Shown here: positions 55,819-64,000 of the stretch, piece by piece | Position numbering within the stretch: position 1 is the stretch's first letter | Layout of the letters: each line of letters starts with the position of its first letter | DNA from: Polytrichum commune | Lineage: Eukaryota > Streptophyta > Polytrichopsida > Polytrichales > Polytrichaceae | Assembly (NCBI GenBank): GCA_950295325.1 | Contig: OX485805.1 | Location: 49,562,758-49,626,757 of the forward strand | Length of the DNA stretch: 64,000 nucleotides | Direction of reading: 5' to 3' | Notes under the pieces: model-generated | What the model saw: only the letters and a program-made list of their open reading frames with translations | Database searches by the model: none | Told to the model about the DNA's origin: nothing | Made by a program: the position numbers and the translations under genes

Positions 55819-57194
55819 TTATACATTGTTAGGGGTAGGGCTACCCGGATTGAGCTCCGCAAGGCGCATGTTGACCCGCAATGCATGCTTCAAGTACTTC
55901 TCGGCGCATCGCTTTATACACGATTCCTCTTGGTAGTCCAGGCTCTTCCTCCGGAACTTGTCCACACAGTGAGAGAAACATTTCTCTACCAAAAAGTTGT
56001 ACATCTTCAAACTGGCAAAATCATCAAAACCAACAACACATTCAAAAGACAACACTACACAAAACGACACTAAACAAAACGACACTAAACAACACAACAA
56101 TAAACAACACGACACTAAACAACCGACACTAAACAACAATAATCAACACGACAATAAACAACACGACACTAAACAACACTAAACAACAATAATCAACACA
56201 ACACTAAACAACACGACAATAAACAACACGACACTAAACAACACTAAACAAAAATAATCAACACGACACTAAACAACATGACACTAAACAACATGAGGAG
56301 TCACCAACAAGACAATCATTGACGCAATTTTTTTGTTATTATTATTTTATGGTTTCTGATGAATAACGGAATGAAGCAATCATCCAACACTACACTAAAA
56401 TGTTGTGTTTAGTGTTGGGTGGTATTTTGTGTTACTATGGTATCTTTTCTGATGACACTTCTTAGGAATAAGGGTCAGGTTCACATGGGGTCTCAAGTCT
56501 CAAGTCCCAAGTCCTAGCTTTTAAGCCTCAAGACACCATTAAAATATGGTTAACCATCATCAAAGTTGGATCATGATTATGTTATGCAAAAGTATTGGCG
56601 GGACTTGTGTTGACAGTTGAATCTAGTTTTTTTGCTTGACCGAACTCCTAACACAAGTCCCAAGGCTCGCCTCCAAAAAGTGTTGCCATGTAGGCATCCA
56701 TGTCGTACTGAGGACTGGGGACCCCGTGTGAAGTGGTAAGTCCCAACTTCCGTGCTCTCAACGGCTGAGATTGCATGGATTGACCTCAAGTGACTCGGGA
56801 CCATGTGTGAACCAACCTGAACATTACAAATACTTGCTATCATTGATGACTGAAATTTAGATGAACCCGGTGCCAATATAATGAAACAAATTTCGGTATG
56901 TTCTGCATCCTAACAATTTTGTAACGAAAGATTGTCATGGATGAGTGAAGTTTGTATGAAACATCACTTAATAAGTGACCGTCATTGCAACACTATAAAT
57001 CTACAATACCCTATTTTAATACATTTTTTTTGGACAAGGAATGACAAATGAGGTTAGGTTTACATTTAGTGTTGGTGACACGAAATACAACAATTAGTGT
57101 GGTTTTGGACATACTCTTCGCGGATGATGTGGTTTTGTAGTTGGACGGACATATGCTGCTTGAATTCCTCGGATTCTAGAAATGCGGCCTCCAT
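55819..57194 (-). CDS. TIM9: Mitochondrial import small Tim chaperone TIM9, copy B (90 aa)
   Basis: Exons 57194-57115 and 56011-55819, with phases equal to copy A and a longer 1.1-kb intron. The twin CX3C motif is C38-x3-C42 and C58-x3-C62, without copy A's extra Cys. Exon 2 is very similar to copy A (LKMYNFLVEKCFSHCV, then RCAEKYLKHALRVNMRLAEL), while exon 1 has drifted (MEAAFLESEEFKQHMS). The end is SPTPNNV against SPTPD. The intron near the 3' splice site is a 16-bp-unit minisatellite (56037-56295), and a PIF-like MITE (56472-56817) sits in the middle. No stop or frameshift was found, so it may be functional. Confidence 0.85.
56037..56295. repeat. Minisatellite with ~16-bp unit AACAACACGACACTAA
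   Basis: Sixteen or so imperfect units, with variants such as AACAATAATC and ACACAACAATAA, begin 26 bp upstream of the 3' splice site of TIM9 copy B. On the transcript strand the array is T/G-rich. Confidence 0.85.
56472..56817. mobile_element. PIF/Harbinger-like MITE in TIM9-B intron
   Basis: Left end GGGTCAGGTTCACATGGGG after TAA (56469-56471); right end inverted GGTTGGTTCACACATGGTCC before TGA. It is colinear with 8180-8560. Confidence 0.6.
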
Positions 57195-59642
57195 GGCTGC
57201 CAATTACGGAGCAAGATTTAAGTAGAGCAACAAGTGATTGATAAATGCTTTCAAAATTATCGCTTCGGAGTTCAATAACAATTAGTATTCTTATATATAT
57301 TGTGGTTTGTTTGTAAGTTTGAAGCACTCGACCGTAGGAGGTGAGAGACAAAAGGCTTTTCTTTCCTCCCCCGAGCTCATTCTTATAGGCGATGTGGAAC
57401 TTTTATTCTCTATGTCCAATAAAAGTAAAAGTGTTCTATTCCTAATTCTATCATCTTTAGTAAAAGTATTTTAATACAATGTTTGTTAAACTCGAATACA
57501 CATTTATACATGTTTGGTGAGCAATGGTTGGGTGGTCGTGAACACGATATTTTGAGCTAAGTTTGTATAATCAACTACCCTTTTTTTGCACTAGCTCACA
57601 CGGCACTTCTAACCTACCACAAGTTGGGGCCTCGACTAGTTCCCTCACATAGTAAGGATCCATACTATATGATAAATGTTGAAATTCATACCAACTTTCC
57701 TATATTTACACTATATACAATCCCGAGGTGACAACTTTTGTAGAAATGAACTTTATTATGTAATATTTATGACGCATGTAGACATGCTTCACAAGTTGTG
57801 ATTGTGAAGGAGATTTACATCATGTGAAAGTGCATCAAAAGACAAATCTATTGTTATGATTTCACGGGTAGATCACTCTAAGGCATTTTTGTGCACCACG
57901 TGCGGCTGGGGGTTTTTTGTTTTGGGGCTATTTACCTTCAAGGGCTGAATTAAAGCCTCCCTATAATTACTTAAATTTCAAAAATGGCCCATTTATTTGC
58001 ACCCTTCCATTACTTATATTGTCCAAGTCACTGCAATGTTTTGTACTCTATATTCCTTTTAAGTAATAAAAGCTAATCTACTTCCTAACGCAATTGACGA
58101 GTATTGAGGGAAAGCATGGAAACAAAGAAGGGCGCAAACATCCACGTGAGTCCTAAACCCATTTACATACCATACTAAACATACCTTCTAGGATCATTAT
58201 CTTCAGCCCCTATATTAATTTTACAAAAAATAATGGCCCACGTTTTATGTCCATCTAACTTACTTATAATGGGATTGTCTACATTTAATGGCCCCTTTAT
58301 TATTTGGAATCCCTTTATAATTTTTATTTCAAATGATTTTAATCCTCTCTATATTATGCCGCACGTCGTTTTTAAAATGCACTAAGTGATCTACCTGTGT
58401 ATGATTTTGGTCCACTTTAGAGAAATAATAGAAAAAAAATCTAGCACAAATATCAACTGAATAAGGAAGCAAGTAATAATTTTAGGGTCGCTCATACAAA
58501 AGCTTTTTGGACCCGTTTCCTAAACAAGTTAACGATACACAAATATGATATAATAATATGCAATAAAAATGAGGATGGATGTGCACATTTTGAAGATGAA
58601 GTTAGGGTTTTGTGTAAGGGAGATGTGAGTTTAGGGTTTAGATGTGGGTGCTTTTGCCTTTCGACTGTGGGGCTTGTCTGTTTAGACCCACTTACCTTCA
58701 ATTTTTTGCCATTAGGGTTTCTATTGAGACATTTATAGCAGCTCAAAAGAATTGAACGTTTTGAAGTTAATGTTTGTTTGTTTGTTGTTGTTTTGAATAT
58801 GCTAATCATATCAATCAATCCCTTGTTTAATGTTCTAGGAGAAGTAAGTGCATAGTTACACAAATATATTGTATACTTACTTACCGACAACATTCTAACC
58901 AAATTACTTCGAATTAGCTTAATTGTTTGACATTTGGTCAAAACAGTTGACCGCCCCCTTAAAAATTATAAAAAATTGGTTGACCAATGAAATATGCGTG
59001 AATTTCCATTTCCACCATTCAAGTCTCAAATCAACTTGATTGTTATTTTTCATAAAGCAATGAAGTCAAGCTATTCTTTCCATGCAACTAGCAAAATTGA
59101 TCTTAATAATTGACCGGTCTAAAGAATTCATTTATTTGTGTCTTATCACGTTAAATTGTATATCATAGTATAGATATACAAGTGCATGATTTGACATATC
59201 ATGAGTACTTATCCCTTTGTTTTCTCTATAATGTTCTAGTATATAAGAGGTTCTTATTGTGTAGTCACTTGGCACGCACGTCATTTAGAGTTCCAAGCCC
59301 CGTGCCAATGAAGAATGTAACCCCCAAGGGGTGATGAGATACATGATAGTGAATGAAAGCACACTTATTACATGCTACGATGTAATCTTCTATAGCAATT
59401 TATAAATGCTGTAATTGTCCACTCATAAAGGGTAATATTGAGTTCTTTAGGGAAAAATGGAATTGTTGCATGTGAGCATACCTATCGTCCATCCTTGTCA
59501 AAAAAACATTTTCTTTGTACGCTTCTGATTTATTCACAACAAACATGCTCAAAAGAACAAGAATGGAATCTTTGAGTTTAGTTCCAGTGTCATATTGTCT
59601 TTAAGAAGTAACCTCCAACCTATGTACTGTTATGTTAACCGA
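57195..59642. other. Gene-free AT-rich stretch containing the hAT-type MITE copy B
   Basis: An open frame at 58492-58941 on the minus strand begins only at a TTG codon and shows no domain, so I do not call it. A tract of ACTTAC-like text lies at 58876-58884. Confidence 0.35.
57863..58399. mobile_element. hAT-type MITE, copy B
   Basis: Starts CACGGGTAGATCACTC and ends GTGATCTACCTGTG, flanked by the 8-bp direct repeat TATGATTT (57855-57862, 58400-58407). It is nearly identical to copy A outside the centre, for example CACCACGTGCGGCTGGGGG, so both insertions are recent. Confidence 0.85.
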
Positions 59643-59778
59643 GGTAGATGTCCCTAATTCGGTTACTTATCTTTATTGGACACCTATACTTAAGTGGTGT
59701 GTGGTTTAGGTGTGGCTCCAAGAACTATTACCAATAAGACATGTGCTTGGAAAAGATTGGATTGTGTGCTTGGAATAC
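59643..59778 (-). repeat. Dispersed ~130-bp repeat, copy 10
   Basis: Begins GAGGTAGATGTCCCTAATTC, like the end of the TIR element at 27302, and continues GTTACTTATC, TTGGACACCTATACTTAAGT, GTGGTTTAGGTGTGGCTCC and ACATGTGCTTGGAAA. Confidence 0.65.
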
Positions 59779-60196
59779 AAATAAACCTAAGTTTGTGAAC
59801 CAATTCTAGTTGATCTTTTAAGCCATCAATTACAAAGGTGAAAATGTACTGAATTACATGATAGTGTGTACATAATAAATAAACCAACATCGGCGCATTT
59901 TGAACACCGATGGAAATGGGAGCCTATTCTTCCTCATCTTGATCATGTTTCACCAAGCTTCAAAGTACGGTCACTTTCCATCCTTCTGGAAGGTGGGGGC
60001 TCCTTCTACAACATGTACACAACTATACTAACATGATCAAACTCTGAAAAATAACATCAAAGATCTAGAGTAACTCTCGTGGAAATCTAACTGGAAGGAA
60101 TGAATAGCCCGTCAACCTTGTAGAAGAATTGTCTTCTATATCTTTTTTCATCGAAACCCTTTCATCCACAATGGACGAGATTACATAAACACCAGT

Positions 60197-60649
60197 TCAG
60201 TTTACACCCACGAACCCCAAGTTGTCAAGGGGGGGATACGGAAGCTCGTATTCGGTAGGCGAGGAGGTATAAATGACTTCTTTGATCTTGTCGAACTCGA
60301 TCAACGAGAACAAGTCCTTAAAGTCCTTATGGTGGACGACGTCGTCAAATGAAACTCGTTTCCCATTGCCACACCGGAAGGTGCGCTCAATGTAGGTTCG
60401 AATCACTAGCACGTCCACCAACCCGAGATGGATGTGTTGAAAGATAGCCAAACTTTGAGCGTCTTGTTCATTGTAGTCCCAATTCCACAATTGTCCCAAG
60501 TCGACAACTAGGCGACGGTGAAGGGGCTCATAGCGCCAACAACTATATGTTGCATGGTATTTGGAGCACACTAGTGCTGCCAAGTCTGGATATTCTAACA
60601 AAAAAACGTTTGCCGCTTGTAGTGCGTCCATGGACCCTTGTGTGGCCAT
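60197..60649 (-). CDS. Unrecognised protein of 150 aa
   Basis: A single ATG-initiated frame (start 60649, TGA near 60197) with coding-like composition: GC is higher than the flanks and synonymous positions are varied. It reads MATQGSMDALQAANVFLLEY, then a Trp/Tyr-rich stretch (SCWRYEPLHRRLVVDLGQLW), VLVIRTYIERTFRCGNG and an acidic C-terminal half (SFDDVVHHKDFKDLFSLIEF). I know no family with this pattern, see no signal peptide or membrane segment, and no intron is needed. It could be a lineage-specific gene or an exon of a larger one. Confidence 0.5.
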   Translation of the reverse strand: MATQGSMDALQAANVFLLEYPDLAALVCSKYHATYSCWRYEPLHRRLVVDLGQLWNWDYNEQDAQSLAIFQHIHLGLVDVLVIRTYIERTFRCGNGKRVSFDDVVHHKDFKDLFSLIEFDKIKEVIYTSSPTEYELPYPPLDNLGFVGVN

Positions 60650-62243
60650 TGTTGGAAAACGTGCCTTGTTTATTGTGAGGTGGGATACAATATGATAGGA
60701 TTTGAAGTGTTTTATACCTTTTCATGCACTTTTAATTTTCTAGGTCTTGTATAACTTTCTACTTTATGATTTTACTTTACTTTACTTTTGTACTTTTGTA
60801 CTTTTACTTTGATTATGGTGGATTTTTTCAACCACACTATTAGTCACCTATTAGTTTCAACCTAGCTAGATCACTATATTCGTTAATTGGAGACTTTCTC
60901 TTGTCTCAAATTAATATATGGACCACAACCACATGGTCTAATGTTTGGGTCGTCCTACCTAAACCATCTTGATATGAGTTCTTAATTGGGTTCTTGATAT
61001 GAACACCCGCTTCAAAGTATTTGCATCTTACAACATTCTCCAATATATGTGTGGTTTTATCCGTGTTCTTATATTTTTAATTGTCTCAAAATGCCGAAAA
61101 AGTCCCAAATTAACGAATGTAGTGTTCTAGTGCAAGGACACTAATTGTGAGTATGGTACGATTCGTCAACATAAAGTTTTGACGTGAAAAATATACTTCA
61201 TGACATTTAGCGTAGCACATTGGGATACTTGAGATGATGGTTTTGCGTTTTAGTATGCAAGGGGAAGATGTTATTGAGCATACTGATGGCAAGTGTCATG
61301 TGTTTACGTTTGAGTATGCAAGAAGAAAATGTTCTTGAATGTCATGTGTGTAGTACACTTTTAGTCAATTTGTATACCGTTGTGTAAGATAGGCATACAC
61401 CTCATAACACTCTTCAACGTAACATTACTCAACACTTAACGCTCGTTCAGCAGCCCCTCGGAATATAACAGTTGGATGCTCGGAAAGCTGTGTGGGGAGA
61501 CTGAAGTTTTAGCTAAGCTCCCAACATCCGATTGTTATATACCTAATGTTATGAACATACCCGTGTCAAGATATTAGTAAGTGCACATGAACGCCAATTA
61601 TCAAGAGGTGATAGTAGATACTAATGCTGAAGTTGTTCATCATTAACGCAACCTAGCATACACCTCAAAATAGGGTAAGTGACACTACTACGCATGTGAC
61701 ACTAAATACCATAAACAACGTAGCCATTGCAAATCACAAAAATGCAAGTGTTGTAGACTTCTGAACCTAGAATCATGTCTTTATTTCTAATCACACACCC
61801 AATCTCATTGTGATACGTGTCTTTTTGATGTATGTTCTTAACCTTAATCCTTGCCATGCATCAAGCAAACTAGGCATCCAATTAAGAAGAGTAACAAGAG
61901 AAGGCCCACATACCTCGAGTATTCAAATGGCATGGACTACGACAATGATTCAGTGATGCCAAAGAAGCCACTTACTTTTACTTTTACTTTTACTTTTACT
62001 TTTGCTGTTGCTTTTTCTTTTTCTTTTCCTTTTCCTTTCCTTTGACTATATAAATGAAAGGCATGTAAGAATTCTATGTGTCATTAAGCTTGCTTCGGAT
62101 TGGCATTATGAGATTGAGAGCTTGAAGAGTTTTCAAACCCCAAAATCAATTATGCTTTTGAAAGAGGAGGTCAAAACCACTTGAAGTCTTCATCAGTTTG
62201 TTTTCTTGAGGTTACTCATACACTGTGAAGAGGTGAGATTGCA
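60650..62243. other. Gene-free stretch with copy 11 of the dispersed repeat
   Basis: Copy 11 (61782-61915, plus) has CCAATCTCATTGTGATACG, GTGTCTTTTTGATGT, CATCCAATTAAGAAGAGTAA. A CTTTTA microsatellite lies at 61973-62003, followed by a pyrimidine tract (62012-62041). Confidence 0.5.
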
Positions 62244-62735
62244 ATGGCGAAGTGTGACGTGGAAGTGACAATCGAGTCTGCTCGTGACTTGAAGAATGTG
62301 AAGCTTTTGGGCAAGATGAGCCCCTATGCACTCGTGCATTACGGTTATGGATGTGGGGAGAAGAGGTTCATCACCCCGGCTCGCAAGAACGGTGGCCGCA
62401 ACCCAATTTGGAACTTCAAATTTGTGATCAGAATCGACTCCACGGAGTTGCTCGAGCAAGCGGGTGGCGTCCCATTGATGATTGAAATCTTTGACCGTGG
62501 TGCTAAGAAAGCTCGCTTCGTTGGGGTAGCCCAAGTTCTTTTGCATCCAAGCTTGGCAACGGAGGAGGGATCTGAAGAAAAACCGGAGAGGTCATGTCAC
62601 ATGGTCTACTGTGACAAAACGTCCCAAGGTGTCCTCAACATCTCAGCTATACAACGATTGATCGTCCAAAAGTACACTTACCCCTTCGCACAATACAAAT
62701 CGAAGATTCAACTCCAGGACGTTACAGTTATGTAG
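62244..62735 (+). CDS. Small C2-domain protein (163 aa)
   Basis: One exon, ATG at 62244 (context GCAATGGCG), TAG at 62733. A single C2 domain fills residues 1 to about 110: CDVEVTIESARDLKNVKLLG, SPYALVHYG, NPIWNFKFVI, VPLMIEIFDRGAKKARFVGV. C2 domains bind membranes or other proteins, often with Ca2+. The loop Asp residues normally found before PY and after FDR are Met-Ser and Ala-Lys here, so Ca2+ binding is probably lost. The tail (about 112-163) has no known domain and ends KSKIQLQDVTVM. Plant relatives such as SRC2/BAP-type proteins act at membranes in stress and defence; that link is by resemblance only. Confidence 0.75.
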   Translation: MAKCDVEVTIESARDLKNVKLLGKMSPYALVHYGYGCGEKRFITPARKNGGRNPIWNFKFVIRIDSTELLEQAGGVPLMIEIFDRGAKKARFVGVAQVLLHPSLATEEGSEEKPERSCHMVYCDKTSQGVLNISAIQRLIVQKYTYPFAQYKSKIQLQDVTVM

Positions 62736-63159
62736 TTGTAGTTGCATGTCACATGTGACCCATGGAAGACATGACAACATGCATAGTCCTGTTGAAACGT
62801 AGGTCAGGTCATACTATTGAAGAGTTTCTTGGAGTGTCATCTTAAGTTGTTGTAAGTGCATTTGCTACAACCTCCGAATTGCATGGCAAGGCTTGCCATG
62901 GTTGAAACCACGTGGGATCCATTTGTATAATTGAATTGTGGGAGTTACATCCTTTTTGTACCATAGGTTGTACAATGTCTTTGCAATCCACAGTCCAATA
63001 AAGATTGTGATTCACTATAGGATTTGGTTTGCAGAGGAGTCACTATTGATGTTTGAATTCTTGAGATTTGATGTGGAACATTGTGGACTTACGTTTGATG
63101 AACCGCATCATGGTAGACTTGAAAATTTCAATTGCGTTGGCTACAATTGCGTTGGAAAA

Positions 63160-63242
63160 CCGAAGGATGTCAACATGTAACCGGTTGGACTTGCAAACAC
63201 TAGGATCTCAACCGATTATGCATATAAATCTCCCCGATCACT
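63160..63242 (+). repeat. Fragment related to the SINE at 54340
   Basis: GAAAACCGAAGGATGTCAAC, GGTTGGACTTGCAAACACTA, CAACCGATTATGCAT match the reverse complement of 54513-54608. It lies directly upstream of the orphan kinase exon. Confidence 0.5.
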
Positions 63243-63323
63243 GGTTTGTCTGAAGATACTTGAATGTCAGTTTTGATAGATTCTAAATTGGGAGGTTGAT
63301 TTTGGTCCGTGTGCAAAGTGCAG

Positions 63324-63761
63324 ATCCACGGCACACGCGGCTACCTGGCGCCGGAATGGGCGCAGGCCCCGACGCTCATCACGACCAAGATCGACGTCTA
63401 CAGCTTTGGGATGGTGTTGCTGGAGATCGTGAGCGGCCGCCGGAATCTCCAACCCTCCAGCAACCTCGTGGACGCCGACCTTCGTAAGCCCGATTGGTAC
63501 TTCCCGTTGTGGGCGTTGGCCAAGCTCGATAGCGGCTCTGTATATGGAGCTTGTGGATCCATCCTTGACTTAATTGTAGACCCCGAGGAGGTGGAAAGGG
63601 CGTTGCAGGTGGCCTTCTGGTGCATCAATGACATGCCAGAGCAGAGGCCGTCGATGTCGGCCGTGGTGCAAATGTTGGAAGGGGAGATCCCCGTAAAACG
63701 TCCAGTGCCGCGACCCAAGTTTCTTGAGATGCTCATGATCAGTTGGAGCCTCGAATCTTGA
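63324..63761 (+). pseudogene. Orphan 3' exon of an S-receptor-like kinase
   Basis: After an AG acceptor at 63322-63323 the frame reads [20 protein letters not shown], then [20 protein letters not shown] and later [20 protein letters not shown], ending in TGA at 63761. These are kinase subdomains VIII to XI of SD2-type lectin receptor-like kinases. Subdomains I-VII (ATP loop, catalytic HRD, DFG), the membrane segment and ectodomain were not found upstream, where a SINE-like fragment and the C2 gene lie instead. The composition is GC-rich as in real exons and no stop interrupts it. Either the gene was cut off by rearrangement, or the first exons lie much further upstream and the C2 gene is nested in an intron. 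Confidence 0.6.
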
Positions 63762-64000
63762 TTTTATTTTTGTTTCATTGATCCACAACACCTCAAAACC
63801 TTGTAAAAACATGCTTAGATTTCCTCTTTGGTATTTGAGAAAGCTTGTCGGGCGGACAGGATGTCCGTAGGCAGGAGAAGAGCAAATTTCGTGGTGGGAT
63901 CGAATGTGAGCCTGTGAGGGTTTGGAAACGAACATAAGGATATGGGAATGCCTGATTTATTACGTCGAGAAAGGGTAGCAGTCCTAGGCACCCTGGGAAG
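63762..64000. other. 3' flank of the kinase exon
   Basis: No further gene is recognised before the window ends. Confidence 0.4.

Noticed and set aside
58492-58941. Open frame of 149 codons on the minus strand
   Set aside because: It begins at TTG rather than ATG, has no recognisable domain and a composition like the AT-rich flanks.

Overview
This window is nuclear DNA from a land plant. The evidence is GT-AG spliced genes with long introns, a two-exon TIM9 gene, a 17-exon MCM3, a microsomal clan-71-like cytochrome P450, a plant-type S-receptor-like kinase exon, and AT-rich intergenic DNA full of MITEs, LINE remnants and microsatellites. The GC-rich exons set in AT-rich surroundings, and the flavour of the P450 and LINE proteins, suggest a non-seed plant such as a bryophyte. 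That placement is an inference.

Layout. 1-1739 (-): 5' four exons of a metallo-beta-lactamase-fold hydrolase that runs off the left edge. 3277-3831: a 555 bp pogo/Tigger-type element whose only ORF is a stand-alone CENP-B-like HTH protein. 9901-15011 (-): a complete three-exon P450 (562 aa) with MITEs in its second intron and a tandem triplication in its 5' flank. 16720-22825: decayed RNase H-bearing LINE (-), split by a hAT-type MITE, then a second LINE tail (+). 23023-24665: a second Tigger relic and a PIF/Harbinger-like MITE. 26918-29381 (+): a secreted cupin-like protein in two exons, with a 790 bp TIR element in the intron. 29769-30047: a large hairpin. 31860-32560 (-): hAT transposase relic. 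34468-42568 (-): complete MCM3 (825 aa), with four tandem repeats in intron 1 that include a decayed copy of exon 1, and two E2F-like sites upstream. 46558-48140: a third Tigger relic carrying a DDE-type transposase pseudogene. 48436-49282: two adjacent PIF-like MITEs. 49571-50001 (+) and 55819-57194 (-): two TIM9 paralogues facing each other. 60197-60649 (-): an unrecognised ORF. 62244-62735 (+): a small C2-domain protein. 63324-63761 (+): an orphan C-terminal exon of an S-receptor-like kinase.

The host genes are functionally unrelated (DNA replication licensing, mitochondrial inner-membrane protein import, oxidative specialised metabolism, membrane and signalling proteins), and I see no gene cluster acting as one pathway. 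The common theme is transposons. Three pogo/Tigger elements with different TIRs each keep a different piece of a transposase (HTH only; DDE plus C-terminus; C-terminus only). There are also two copies of a hAT-type MITE with perfect 8-bp target duplications, five PIF-like MITEs, and a previously unnamed dispersed repeat with about eleven copies. Intron coordinates were deduced by hand from reading frame, GT-AG borders and family knowledge; no alignment was run.
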